Source: Thiemannella venezuelensis (GTDB lineage: Bacteria; Actinomycetota; Actinomycetes; Streptosporangiales; Streptosporangiaceae). From it: a stretch of 64,000 nt of DNA. Both the position numbers and the translations under genes were made by a program. Shown here in pieces: positions 45,533 to 56,147 of this stretch. Positions within the stretch are counted from its first letter, which is position 1, and each line of letters begins with the position of its first letter. The notes under the pieces are model-generated. The model was not told where the DNA came from. It was given only the letters and a program-made list of their open reading frames with translations, and did no database searches. The stretch spans positions 62,001-126,000 of the forward strand of contig NZ_JACHJJ010000019.1 of the NCBI RefSeq assembly GCF_014203605.1, read 5' to 3'.

Positions 45533-45979
45533 ATGCGCCAGCTCATCTCGACGACCGACATCGCGGCACCCCCCGAGCACGTCTGGGGCGTCCTCACCGA
45601 CTTCTCCCGCTACTCCGAGTGGAACCCGATGTTCACCGGAGCCGCGGGCGACCTGGTCCCCGGCGGCGTCCTGGCGCTGCGCATGCCCGTCACCGAGGGC
45701 GGGCGCTCGATGACCTCCAGGACCCGCGTCCTGGAAGCCGAACCCGGACGCCGGCTCAGCTGGCGGTGGAGGGTGGTCGGCTCCGCGGTCCTCCAGGCGG
45801 TCCACGAGTTCGATCTCCGTCCGGCCGGGGGCGGCACCACCCTCGTCCAGCGCGAGACCATGGTGGGGGCGCTGGTCCCCCTGCTCTCACCGGTGATCGC
45901 CACGTACGAGAAGACCTTCGTCCGCCTCAGCGAGGCGCTGAAAGCGCGCAGCGAGGGCGAGGCGGGGAGGGGAGCCTGA
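45533..45979 (+). CDS. SRPBCC-superfamily (polyketide cyclase/START-like) protein
   Basis: Predicted 148 residues from the ATG at 45533 (MRQLISTTDIAAPPEHVWGV), preceded by GGGAGTGCGA. The in-frame ATG at 45521 lacks a ribosome site. The pattern xAPPEHVWxVLTDFSRYSEWNP is the helix-grip opening of SRPBCC proteins, and the long C-terminal helix ends ATYEKTFVRLSEALKARSEG. Ligand unknown. It is 92 bp after the GMC gene and may be its own unit. Confidence 0.83.
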   Translation: MRQLISTTDIAAPPEHVWGVLTDFSRYSEWNPMFTGAAGDLVPGGVLALRMPVTEGGRSMTSRTRVLEAEPGRRLSWRWRVVGSAVLQAVHEFDLRPAGGGTTLVQRETMVGALVPLLSPVIATYEKTFVRLSEALKARSEGEAGRGA

Positions 45980-46023
45980 GGCGGGGCCTGCCGGCGGGAC
46001 CGGTCCCGCCGGCAGGCCCCGCC
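45980..46023. terminator. 44-bp perfect palindrome, bidirectional terminator
   Basis: Two 22-bp arms (GGCGGGGCCTGCCGGCGGGA plus CC and its exact complement) with no loop bases, between the stop of the SRPBCC gene and the stop of cvnD4. It serves two convergent transcripts. Confidence 0.8.
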
Positions 46024-46036
46024 TGCTCCGTCCCCG

Positions 46037-46624
46037 TCAGACCGACATGCCGTAGGCGGCGCGGACCCGCAGGACGTGCTCGACCAGCGTGATGAGCGTG
46101 GCCTTGACCGAGTCGCGGGAGCGGGCGTCGGTGCGGACGATGGGGACGTGCGGGGCGAGCGCCAGAGCCTCCCGCACCTCCTCCTCCGAGTGCGGGAACT
46201 GCCCGTCCCAGCCGTTGATGCCGACCACGAACGGGAGCTTGGCCTCCTCGAAGTAGTCGATCGCCGGGAAGCCGTCGGCCAGGCGGCGGGTGTCGATCAG
46301 GACCACCGCGCCGATGGCGCCGCGGACCAGGTCGTCCCACATGAACCAGAACCGGTGCTGCCCGGGCGTGCCGAACAGGTACAGGATCAGGTCCTGGTCC
46401 AGGGAGAGGCGGCCGAAGTCCATCGCGACGGTGGTCGTCGTCTTGGTCGGCGTGAGACCGAGGTCGTCGACCCCCGAGCTCGCCTCCGTCATGACGGCTT
46501 CCGTGGTCAGCGGGAGGATCTCGGACACGGCGCCCACGAATGTGGTCTTGCCGACGCCGAACCCGCCCGCGACGACGATCTTCGTCGACGTCAGGCCGCC
46601 GCGGTTAGAGCCTGCGAAGTCCAC
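46037..46624 (-). CDS. cvnD: Conservon 4 small GTPase CvnD
   Basis: Predicted 195 residues. P-loop GGFGVGKTT, switch TTTTVAMDFGR, LFGTPGQHRFW, and NGWD at the recognition loop. The GTG start (MDFAGSNRGG) is embedded in the cvnC end with AAAGGG upstream in the overlapped codons, the same arrangement as conservon 1. The 44-bp palindrome lies 14 bp beyond its stop. Confidence 0.93.
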   Translation of the reverse strand: MDFAGSNRGGLTSTKIVVAGGFGVGKTTFVGAVSEILPLTTEAVMTEASSGVDDLGLTPTKTTTTVAMDFGRLSLDQDLILYLFGTPGQHRFWFMWDDLVRGAIGAVVLIDTRRLADGFPAIDYFEEAKLPFVVGINGWDGQFPHSEEEVREALALAPHVPIVRTDARSRDSVKATLITLVEHVLRVRAAYGMSV

Positions 46625-46967
46625 TGAGCACCCTTTCGAGCATGTTGAGATCCGGTTGTCCCTGGTCGAGGCGCGGCTGGTGGAGCCGGACGAGACCCTC
46701 GTCCGCCATGTCCGCCACCAGCACGCGGGCCACGCCGAGCGGGACCCTCAGCAGCGCCGAGATCTCGGCGACCGACCGGAACGAACGGCAGAGCCTGATG
46801 ATGGCGTCCTGCTCGGGGGTGAGCAGGGCCAGCTCCTCGTCCATGATGGACGAGGAGGAGACCAGCGTCTCCATCGCCATGTGATAGCGCGGCTCGGCGC
46901 GACCGCCGGTGACCGCGTACGGACGGAACAGGGGCTCCTCGTCCCCGGTTCCGTCAACGCCCAGCAA
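46605..46967 (-). CDS. cvnC: Conservon 4 DUF742 protein CvnC
   Basis: Predicted 120 residues. The proposed start is a TTG at 46967 (MLGVDGTGDEEPLFRPYAVT), with GAGGAGAGGG upstream; no ATG or GTG gives the full core. The core (SVAEISALLRVPLGVARVLV) and the tail LLERVLSGLRRL are conserved, except that the residue before LERV is Met. Confidence 0.9.
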   Translation of the reverse strand: MLGVDGTGDEEPLFRPYAVTGGRAEPRYHMAMETLVSSSSIMDEELALLTPEQDAIIRLCRSFRSVAEISALLRVPLGVARVLVADMADEGLVRLHQPRLDQGQPDLNMLERVLSGLRRL

Positions 46968-47054
46968 GGCCCTCTCCTCGTCCGGCAGCCGGGGACGCGT
47001 GACGGGGTGCGCCCGCCCGGTGGGCGGGCGCGGGCTGCGCCGCGATCCTGCTCA

Positions 47055-47477
47055 TCAGCGCCCCCGGGAGGACTGCAGCTCGGCCCGGAGCGCCGGGGTG
47101 AGCACCTGTCCGGCACGGTCCACGAGCAGCGTCATCTGGTACGCCACCAGGCCCATGTCGCACTCGGGAGAGGCCAGCACCGCGAGCACCGAACCGTCGC
47201 TGATCGCCATGACCAGCAGCAGGCCGCGCTCCATCTCGACCACCGTCTGCGTGACGGCCCCGCCCTCGAACACGCGGGACGCGCCCACGGTCAGGCTGAG
47301 CAGGCCGGCCGCGACGGCGGCGAGCTGGTCGGCCCGGTCGTCCGGGAACCCCTCGGAGCTGGCGATCCGCAGTCCGTCGGCCGACACGACCACCGCGTGC
47401 GCGACACCGGGAGTGCCGCGGACGAACTCGGTGATCAGCCAGTCGAACCTGCGCGCCTCATGGCTCAGAGTAGTCAC
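47055..47477 (-). CDS. cvnB: Conservon 4 roadblock/LC7 protein CvnB
   Basis: 140 residues beginning MTTLSHEARRFDWLITEFVR, then TPGVAHAVVVSADGLRIASS, DRADQLAAVAAGLLSLTVGA and CDMGLVAYQMTLLVDRAGQV. It overlaps the cvnA stop by 4 bp, as in conservon 2. Expected to act as a dimeric regulator of CvnD. Confidence 0.94.
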   Translation of the reverse strand: MTTLSHEARRFDWLITEFVRGTPGVAHAVVVSADGLRIASSEGFPDDRADQLAAVAAGLLSLTVGASRVFEGGAVTQTVVEMERGLLLVMAISDGSVLAVLASPECDMGLVAYQMTLLVDRAGQVLTPALRAELQSSRGR

Positions 47478-50400
47478 TGGCCCTCCTCCTTTTCCGCCCT
47501 GTTTCTGGCGGTGTCCTCATATAGTTCCGCACGGCCCCGCCGCACGCCCGCCTGAAGGCTCGACAACCTGTTGCGCACCCGTTCGGCGGAGATGGGCGGC
47601 ATCGGCGTCACCGGCACGCTGGCGGCGGCGCCGGGCACCAGGTTGGCCTTGGGGGTCCGCTTGGGCAGACCTGCGGCGGTGATCCCGCCGAGACTGGGGT
47701 CGCTGGCCGCCTGGGCGGCCTGCCAGCCGGCGTCGGCCGGGGTCCGCCAGTTCTCCGGCTCACGGACCGGCGCCTTCGCCCTTGCCTGCACCGGCTCCCT
47801 GAGCGGCGCGGGGTCCGCCTCCTCGACCGGCGCGAGGGCCGGCATGTGGACCGCGACGCCCACCGCGGGAGTGGGCTCCTCGGCCGGGACCTCGTCCTGC
47901 TCGCGCAGGACCGGCTCGGCGGCGAGGGGCTCGTCCTCCCATCCGGAGTCCTCCGCGAGCTCCTCCGGCTCCTCGGCGCCCTCCACCCGGCGGAACCAGG
48001 CCGACTCGACGGAGGCGAAGATCGGCAGGAACTCCTCCTGCTCGGGTTCGAGCGGGGAGACCCCGACCGCGGGCATCGAGGCGGTGACGGGATCGTCGTG
48101 GGAGACCTGCCCCCAGGCGGAGAAGCCGCCGCCCGAGGCGTCGGCGGGGGCGCCCGGGCCTCCGGCGCCGGTCGTCCCTCCGGTCTGGCGCTTGGGCAGG
48201 GTCGACTCGCCGACCGGGGGCGCGCCGAGGGGCGCGGCCGGGAACGGCTGCCGCTGGTCCGGAATCGGGTGCTCGGCCGGGACCGAGCCGAAGGAGGGCG
48301 CCGGCGGCAGCGAGTTCTGGCCGAAGGAGGCGTCGGCGAAGGAGCTCTGGCCGAAGGACCCCTGACCGAGGGACCCGTCGGCGAGAGAGCTCTGGCCGAA
48401 GGACCCCTGACCGAAGGAGGCGTCGGCGAAGGAGCTCTGCCCGAAGGAGCTCTGACCGGCAGCCCCCTGGCCGAGGGACCCGTCGGCGAAGGAGCTCTGC
48501 CCGAAGGACCCCTGACCGAAGGAGTTCTGCGAGGCCGGCGGCTCGATCCCCCACGACGGGGTCGGGACCTGCTGGGCCGCCGCGACGATGAGCTCCGGCG
48601 GGAAGAGGACCATGGCGATCAGACCTCCGGCCTCCTGCGGCCGGAGCTGGACGCGGATGCCGTGGCGCAGAGCCAGGCGGCCGACCACGAACAGTCCCAT
48701 GCGCCGCGACACGGACACGTCCACGACGGGCGGGTCGGCGAGGCGCCGGTTGGTCTCGACGAGTTCCTCGCCGGTCATGCCGATGCCCGCGTCGCTGACC
48801 GCGAGCAGCGCGCCGCCGCCCTCGATCATGCTGCTGGAGACGACGACCTGGCTGGCCCGCGGGGAGAACTGGATGGCGTTCTCCACCAGCTCGGCCACCA
48901 GGTGGACGATGTCGTTGGCGGCGCTTCCGGCAACCGAGATCGCGCGGTGCACCTTGACCTGGACCCGCTCGTAGTCCTCGACCTCCGACAGCGAGGCGCG
49001 GACGACGTCGACGAGCTTGGCCGGCTGGCTGCGCCTGCGGGTCGGCTCGTGGCCGGCGAGGACCAGGAGGTTCTCGGAGTTGCGGCGCATGCGGGTGGCC
49101 AGGTGGTCGAGCTTGAACAGGTCGGCCAGGCGGCCGCCGTCCTGCTCGCCCTTCTCCAGACCGTCGATGAGCGAGATCTGCCGCTCCACCAGGGTCTGGG
49201 TCCGCCGCGAGAGGTTGACGAACATCGCGCTGATGTTGGAGCGGAGCTCGGACTCCTCGGCCGCGAGCCGTACGGCCTGCCGGTGGACCTCGTCGAAGGC
49301 CTTGGCGACCTCCCCGATCTCGTCCCGGCTGTCCACCGAGATGGGCTCCACCTCGGGCGTCTGGGTGTCGCCGGAGACCCGGAGCTGGCGCACGACCTCG
49401 GGGAGCTTGAAGCCCGCGACGTCCAGCGCCTCGATGCGCAGGCGGCGCAGCGGCAGGACCATCGAACGGGCGATGATGACCGTGAGGCCGAGGACCAGGA
49501 TCAGCAGGGCCAGGATCAGGCCGGCCGCGATGATCGCGCTGCGCTGCTCCGTGCTCTCCAGATCACGGGCGCGGGTGAGCACGTCGTCGGCGACCTCGTC
49601 CTCGACCTTCCCCATCCGCTCGATGACCACCGCGTTGTCGTTGAACCACTGCTTGACCTCGTTGAAGTCGGTCAGCAGGCGGCCTCCGGCGTTTCCGCTG
49701 CCGGCGAGCGCGATCGCCTTGGACTTGGTCAGCTCGGCGCGGTGCACCCGCTCGTCGACGAGGGCGGTGCTGAGCAGCTGGCCGTTGCTCGCGCCCGCCT
49801 CGATGGCGAACTCGGTCGTGCGCTCCTGCAGCCGGGACCGGGAGGCGATGAACTCCTCGACCTCCTGGTCGTTGATCAGGTGGGGCGCGTAGTACCCGGC
49901 CAGCAGGCGGGCCCGCTCCTTGGAGACCTCCTCCTTGGCGTAGGCCAGCGCGCTGAGCCCGCGCAGGTTGCCGATGATCTCCGGATCGTCGCTGACGAGC
50001 GAGAGCTCCTCGTGCAGCCGGAGCAGCGGGTTGATCAGGTCGCTGTAGCTCTCGGCACGGGTCGTGCCCGGCAGCTCCCGCTTCCTGCCCAGGCTGTCGA
50101 GCTGGTATCCGGCGTCCCGGGCGGCCTTGACCGCTCGCGGGCCGTAGGAGTCGTCGATCGCCTGCAGGTCCAGCCGGACCTTCTTCAGGAGGTCGTCGAC
50201 CGTCTTGCGCTGCGTCTGAGCACTGGTCACCAGGCTCTTGTTCGTGCTCTGGAAAGCCGCCCAGGCGCCCCGGTCCCGCTCCAGGCCCATGGCCTGCGCG
50301 AGATCGCGCAGGCGGCCGGCGTACTCCGCCGCGGACTCCGTGCGCTGGTACCCCGCGACGCTGTCGATGGAGGCGACCACACGTGTTCCGGCGAGCACGA

Positions 50401-50539
50401 CGCCCACCGCGGTCGGCACCAGGATCAGTGCCGTAAGGCGCGACCGCACACGCCAGTTGCGCAAACCGAATCGGGCGGCAGGCCGCTTGCCGCGGTCGCG
50501 CACCGATGCGTGCTCGCTATCGGTAGGTCCCGTCGTCAC
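47474..50539 (-). CDS. cvnA: Conservon 4 sensor histidine kinase-like protein CvnA
   Basis: Predicted 1021 residues from a GTG (MTTGPTDSEHASVRDRGKRP). TM1 near 33-55, sensor domain, TM2 near 337-362, HAMP (RSMVLPLRRLRIEALDVAG), H-region LDHLATRMRRNSENLLVL near 481, and HATPase with VHLVAELVENAIQFSP and VSDAGIGM. The linker contains a ~72-residue Ser/Phe/Gly/Gln repeat, then an acidic stretch and the shared terminus LPKRTPKANLVPG plus VRNRLSSLQAGVRRGR. Confidence 0.94.
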   Translation of the reverse strand: MTTGPTDSEHASVRDRGKRPAARFGLRNWRVRSRLTALILVPTAVGVVLAGTRVVASIDSVAGYQRTESAAEYAGRLRDLAQAMGLERDRGAWAAFQSTNKSLVTSAQTQRKTVDDLLKKVRLDLQAIDDSYGPRAVKAARDAGYQLDSLGRKRELPGTTRAESYSDLINPLLRLHEELSLVSDDPEIIGNLRGLSALAYAKEEVSKERARLLAGYYAPHLINDQEVEEFIASRSRLQERTTEFAIEAGASNGQLLSTALVDERVHRAELTKSKAIALAGSGNAGGRLLTDFNEVKQWFNDNAVVIERMGKVEDEVADDVLTRARDLESTEQRSAIIAAGLILALLILVLGLTVIIARSMVLPLRRLRIEALDVAGFKLPEVVRQLRVSGDTQTPEVEPISVDSRDEIGEVAKAFDEVHRQAVRLAAEESELRSNISAMFVNLSRRTQTLVERQISLIDGLEKGEQDGGRLADLFKLDHLATRMRRNSENLLVLAGHEPTRRRSQPAKLVDVVRASLSEVEDYERVQVKVHRAISVAGSAANDIVHLVAELVENAIQFSPRASQVVVSSSMIEGGGALLAVSDAGIGMTGEELVETNRRLADPPVVDVSVSRRMGLFVVGRLALRHGIRVQLRPQEAGGLIAMVLFPPELIVAAAQQVPTPSWGIEPPASQNSFGQGSFGQSSFADGSLGQGAAGQSSFGQSSFADASFGQGSFGQSSLADGSLGQGSFGQSSFADASFGQNSLPPAPSFGSVPAEHPIPDQRQPFPAAPLGAPPVGESTLPKRQTGGTTGAGGPGAPADASGGGFSAWGQVSHDDPVTASMPAVGVSPLEPEQEEFLPIFASVESAWFRRVEGAEEPEELAEDSGWEDEPLAAEPVLREQDEVPAEEPTPAVGVAVHMPALAPVEEADPAPLREPVQARAKAPVREPENWRTPADAGWQAAQAASDPSLGGITAAGLPKRTPKANLVPGAAASVPVTPMPPISAERVRNRLSSLQAGVRRGRAELYEDTARNRAEKEEGQ
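48310..48527. repeat. SFGQ-type tandem repeat within cvnA4
   Basis: About 72 codons built from variants of a short unit such as SFGQSSFADGSLGQG and SFGQGSFGQ. At the DNA level the words GAAGGAGCTCTG and GAAGGACCCCTGACCGA recur many times. The encoded segment is low-complexity, rich in S, F, G and Q, and presumably disordered. Confidence 0.85.
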
Positions 50540-50670
50540 CGCTCTCGCTACCCTTCACCGTCACGACATAAGTGGTCATCATCAGACCACACCCTCACGG
50601 GACAGAACCGACATAACCGACAAACCGGACTTAATCGTTACAAAGGTGACGAGAGACTGGTTTCCGATGG

Positions 50671-52956
50671 TTATCGCAACGCCGCCAGCACCTGATCACG
50701 CACCTGTGCACGCTGGGCCTCGTCCGTCAGCGGACGTCCCGCCCTGTCGACCACGTAGAAGACGTCCACCGCCTCTGCGCCGAGAGTCTCAACGCGCGCG
50801 GCGCGTACGTCAAGACCACATTCGCCAAAAGCTCTGCCGATTCGCCACAATAGCCCCGGTCGGTCGTGAACGCGTACTTCTATCACGGTAGCCGTGTGGG
50901 ACGCGTCGTCCACCAGGGTCACCCGGGGCGGTGCGACCGGCACCCGCGGCGGTCGCAGGGAACGGGTCCTGCGGGCCAGGCGCTGCTCGATGTCGAGGCG
51001 GCCGGCGAGGACGAGACGCAGATCCGCTTCGAGGGTCGCCGGGTCGGGCGGCGTGCCGTACTCCGGGACGACCGAGAACTCGATCACCGCGGTGGACCCC
51101 GCGGAGGCCGCCGAGGCGGACCGCACCACCATCCGGTGGGCGGCGAGGACCCCGGCCGCGTGCCAGAGCAGCCCCGCCCGGTCGGGCGCGACCACGGTGA
51201 CCGCTCCCCCGTTGACGCGGATGGCGCCGCCGCCGTGCCGGGCCAGGGAGGCCTGCCCGGCGGAGAGGGAGGGCGCGGGCGGGAGCGGGGTGCCGGCCAG
51301 CACCGAGCGCGTACGGCGCACCAGGTCGGCGACCAGCGAGGCCTTCCAGGAGTTCCAGGCGGCGGGCCCGGTGGCGTTGCCGTCGGCGACGGCCAGGGCG
51401 GCGAGCAGTTCCAGGACCTCCCGCGAGCCGACCGCCTCGGCCACCCGGGAGATCGTCACCGGGTCGTCGAGGTCGCGGCGGGTGGCGGTCTCGGGGAGCA
51501 GCAGGTGGTGGCGGACCACGGTCTCCACGGTCTCCACGTCCGCCGGGGGCAGGCCCATCCGGGTGGCGATGTCGCGGGCGACGACGGCACCGGTGGTGGA
51601 GTGGTCGCCGGGGTAGCCCTTGCCGACGTCGTGCAGGAGCGCGGAGATGAGCAGCAGGTCGGGGCGGGAGACCTCGCGGGTGGACGCGGCGGCTCCGGCC
51701 GCGGTCTCGATCAGGTGGCGGTCGACGGTGTAGCGGTGCACCGGGTTGCGCTGCGGGCGGTGCCGTACCCGTTCCCAGTCGGGCAGCAGCCGGACCAGCA
51801 CACCCGCCTGGTCCAGTTCCTCCCAGACCGGAACCGCCGCGCGCCCGGCCCCGAGCAGCGCCACCAGCGCGTCCCGCGCCTCGTCCGGCCAGGGCACCGG
51901 GAGCGGGGGCGACTGGGCCGCCAGGGTGTTCACGGTGGCGGGGGCGAGCGGCAGCCCCGCCTCGGCGGCGGCGGCGGCCGCGCGGAGCACGAGCACGGGG
52001 TCCTTGCGGGGGTCGACGCCGCGGGCGAGCACGACCTCGCCGCCGTGCTCGACGACGCCGTCGGCGAGCGGGCGCCGGCCCCTCGGGGCGGGGCCGGACA
52101 GCAGCCGGTCCACGGTGCGCCAGGTGGCGCCGTAGGCGTGCGCGACCGTCCGGCCGGCCTCGGCGAGCCTGCGCATGAGCGTCTCGGCGTCGAGCAGGCC
52201 CAGCGCCCCGGCGACCGCCTCCTGCTCCTGCAGGACCAGCCGGTCGGCGCCGCGGGCGGTCACCAGGTGCAGGGCGTGCCTGATGTCGAGCAGGAGCTCG
52301 TAGGCCTCGCGGACCCGGGGACCGGGGGCCGAGGCGACCCAGGCCGCGGCCACGGCCTGCATCGCCTGGACGTCGCGCAGGCCGCCGCGTGCGTCCCGCA
52401 GGTCGGGTTCGAGCAGGAAGGCCAGCTCCCCGCTGCTCTCGGTGCGCCGGTCCGCGGCCTCGCGCAGCTCCGCCAGGCGGCGGCGGGAGTCGGCCCGCCA
52501 CTCGGAGAGCACGGTCTCGCGCGCGGCCCGGGTCAGTTCGGGGTCCCCCGCCACGTGCCGGGCCTGGATCAGCCCGAGCACCGCCTTGAGGTCCTCCCGC
52601 GCGACCTTGGCGGCCTCGTCCACGGTCCGCACCGAGTGGTCCAGGCCGATGCCGGAGTCCCAGACCGGGTACCAGATCCGGTCGGCGACGCGGGCGACAC
52701 CGTCGCCACCGCCGCGGCCGTCGTGGAGCAGGACCAGGTCCAGGTCACTGCCCGGGGCGAGCTCCGAACGCCCCAGGCTGCCGACCGCGACGAGCGCGAC
52801 CCCGCTCAGGGCGCCGCGCTCGTCCGTTCCCCTCGTTCCCCCGTCGCGCCCGTACGGCGTGCCGCAGGCGGTCCGGAGCAGGTCCGTCAGCCAGCGGTCG
52901 ACGTCCGCGGCCCGCTCCTTGCGGGCCGCGGCGTACGAGCGGGTGTCGCCTCTCAC
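50671..52956 (-). CDS. glnD: [Protein-PII] uridylyltransferase/uridylyl-removing enzyme GlnD
   Basis: Predicted 761 residues. The nucleotidyltransferase motif GSLGRSELAPGSDLDLVLLH lies near residue 60, the HD phosphohydrolase motif LLHDVGKGYPGDHS near 440, and two ACT domains fill the last ~170 residues (VVAPDRAGLLWHAAGVLAAH, then EVRVHDRPGLLWRIGRAFGE). It modifies PII encoded directly upstream; in actinobacteria the modification is often adenylylation. The GTG start at 52956 sits in a 14-bp tandem duplication that also supplies GAGAGG. Confidence 0.94.
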   Translation of the reverse strand: MRGDTRSYAAARKERAADVDRWLTDLLRTACGTPYGRDGGTRGTDERGALSGVALVAVGSLGRSELAPGSDLDLVLLHDGRGGGDGVARVADRIWYPVWDSGIGLDHSVRTVDEAAKVAREDLKAVLGLIQARHVAGDPELTRAARETVLSEWRADSRRRLAELREAADRRTESSGELAFLLEPDLRDARGGLRDVQAMQAVAAAWVASAPGPRVREAYELLLDIRHALHLVTARGADRLVLQEQEAVAGALGLLDAETLMRRLAEAGRTVAHAYGATWRTVDRLLSGPAPRGRRPLADGVVEHGGEVVLARGVDPRKDPVLVLRAAAAAAEAGLPLAPATVNTLAAQSPPLPVPWPDEARDALVALLGAGRAAVPVWEELDQAGVLVRLLPDWERVRHRPQRNPVHRYTVDRHLIETAAGAAASTREVSRPDLLLISALLHDVGKGYPGDHSTTGAVVARDIATRMGLPPADVETVETVVRHHLLLPETATRRDLDDPVTISRVAEAVGSREVLELLAALAVADGNATGPAAWNSWKASLVADLVRRTRSVLAGTPLPPAPSLSAGQASLARHGGGAIRVNGGAVTVVAPDRAGLLWHAAGVLAAHRMVVRSASAASAGSTAVIEFSVVPEYGTPPDPATLEADLRLVLAGRLDIEQRLARRTRSLRPPRVPVAPPRVTLVDDASHTATVIEVRVHDRPGLLWRIGRAFGECGLDVRAARVETLGAEAVDVFYVVDRAGRPLTDEAQRAQVRDQVLAALR

Positions 52957-52973
52957 CGGTCGCCTCTCACCGG

Positions 52974-54619
<1,646 letters not shown>

Positions 54620-54839
54620 TCGACGCGACCCTCCTTCCGATTGGCGTGTGGCCGGTTGCACAGTCGCAGTGGGCGCTTCCAGGGCTCCTTCGACCGGCCG
54701 CGCACTGACGTTCCTGCCGGGGCGGGTCCGCCGTGCCGCGCCCGGATCCGCACCCACGCGTCTCCGGCCTTTCCGGCCCGGCGTCCTCTCCCGTGCGCCA
54801 CAGCGTGTTCCTCCGTGGTTTCGGGGCACGACCTTGCGT

Positions 54840-54897
54840 GTTTCGCATCTGTGAATCTCGGCGGGACGGTGTTTCAGCCTTGTTTCGGACGGGTGGA
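54840..54897 (-). promoter_or_regulatory. Candidate GlnR binding boxes upstream of amtB
   Basis: On the minus strand the order TCCAC-N6-GAAAC-N6-GAAAC runs from 54897 to 54871, followed by TTCAC-N6-GAAAC from 54855 to 54840. A further GAAAC lies at 54822-54818. The 6-base spacing fits the actinomycete GlnR consensus (gTnAC-N6-GAAAC), and amtB-glnK-glnD is a classic GlnR target. The boxes are 220-280 bp before the amtB start, so the promoter may also lie well upstream. The rest of 54620-55016 shows no gene. Confidence 0.55.
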
Positions 54898-55016
54898 CCC
54901 TCGGGAATCCGATGACCGGAATCGGCCCGCCGTACGGCCCGCCCCCACCGGAGGCCCCGGCCGCACATCGGGTGCGGAACGCGGGCGACACGCCGGGACG
55001 GGCCCGGAAACGACGA

Positions 55017-55038
55017 ACGGCCCTCCGAGGAGGGCCGT
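55017..55038 (-). terminator. Terminator hairpin downstream of sigma factor gene
   Basis: A 10-bp perfect stem (ACGGCCCTCC) closing on GA, 25 bp past the sigma factor stop. On the minus strand it is followed by TTCGTCGTTT. Confidence 0.65.
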
Positions 55039-55063
55039 ACCGGCGAACGCCGCAGCGGGGATG

Positions 55064-56002
55064 TCAGGCGGCCGTGGCCATCCTGCGCAGGCGGGCCAGG
55101 GCGTCGCGCTCGATGCGGCGGGCGCGGTCGCGGCCGATGCCGTAGCGCTCGCCGACCTCGGTGAGGGTGTGCTCGCGGCCGTCCATCAGGCCGTAGCGCC
55201 AGCGGAGCATCTCGCGGGTCTGCCCCTCCAGCCCGGTCAGCCACTGCTCCAGGCGCTCGCGCTCCAGGATCTCCATGGCCTGCTGCTCGGGGTCGGCCCA
55301 CGTCTCGTCGGCGATCATGTCACCGAGCTCGGTCTCGTCCTCGTCGCCCACGCCGAGCTGGAGGGAGACCGGGTCGGACGCCCAGCGGCGCAGCTCGCGG
55401 ACCCGCTCGATCGGCAGCTCCAGCACCGCCGCCAGGTCGGCGTCGGTCGGCTCGGTGTCGAACTCGGCCAGCATGTCCCTGCGGACCCGCATCAGCCGGG
55501 TCATCTGCTCGCCCGCGTGGGTGGGCAGCCGGACCGGGCGGGCCTGCTCGTGGATGGCGCGCCCCACCGACTGGCGGATCCACCACGTGGCATAGGTGGA
55601 GAACTTGTAACCCCGCCGGTAGTCGAATTTCTCCACCGCGCGCACCAGCCCCAGATTCCCCTCCTGGACCAGGTCGATGAGCGGCATTCCCCGCCCGGAG
55701 TATTTGCGCGCGACCGCCACCACAAGACGTAGATTGGCCTGGATGAACTCATCCTTGGCCCGCTGTCCCGAAACGGCCAGTCGTTCGAGCTCCTCGTCGG
55801 CGGCGTCCGCGATCCGCGGCTCCGTCGCCCCCCCGTCCAGCAACTGCTCCGCGAAGAGGCCGGCCTCGATCCGCTTCGCGAGCTCGACCTCCTCCTCCGC
55901 GGTCAGCAGGGGGACCCGCCCGATCTCGGCCAGGTAGGTCCCGAGCAGGTCCCGGTCCGAGACATGCTGGTCCTGCGTACGATTCCCCGTCGGCCTTGCC
56001 AT
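55064..56002 (-). CDS. Group 2 (non-essential primary-like) RNA polymerase sigma-70 factor
   Basis: Predicted 312 residues. Region 1.2 (DLLGTYLAEIGRVPLLTAEE), region 2 (LRLVVAVARKYSGRGMPLID, then YKFSTYATWWIRQSVGRAIH), region 3 and region 4 with the HTH (LTEVGERYGIGRDRARRIER) are complete. The long region 1.1 of the housekeeping factor is missing, so it resembles HrdC/HrdD/SigB-class factors. Promoter recognition should be close to the housekeeping consensus. It lies next to the amtB operon but with its own terminator. Confidence 0.92.
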   Translation of the reverse strand: MARPTGNRTQDQHVSDRDLLGTYLAEIGRVPLLTAEEEVELAKRIEAGLFAEQLLDGGATEPRIADAADEELERLAVSGQRAKDEFIQANLRLVVAVARKYSGRGMPLIDLVQEGNLGLVRAVEKFDYRRGYKFSTYATWWIRQSVGRAIHEQARPVRLPTHAGEQMTRLMRVRRDMLAEFDTEPTDADLAAVLELPIERVRELRRWASDPVSLQLGVGDEDETELGDMIADETWADPEQQAMEILERERLEQWLTGLEGQTREMLRWRYGLMDGREHTLTEVGERYGIGRDRARRIERDALARLRRMATAA

Positions 56003-56147
56003 TCGATGGCACCTCGTTCCGCCTGCTTATGACGTGCCCGCCCGCTCGCCCAAGGCCCCGCGCGCACGGACACGTCGCTTGCCCAATCAACGCCCGGGCC
56101 AGGGCAAAGATTCCCTAAAGAACTACGCCCGCAGAACGGTTTCGTTC

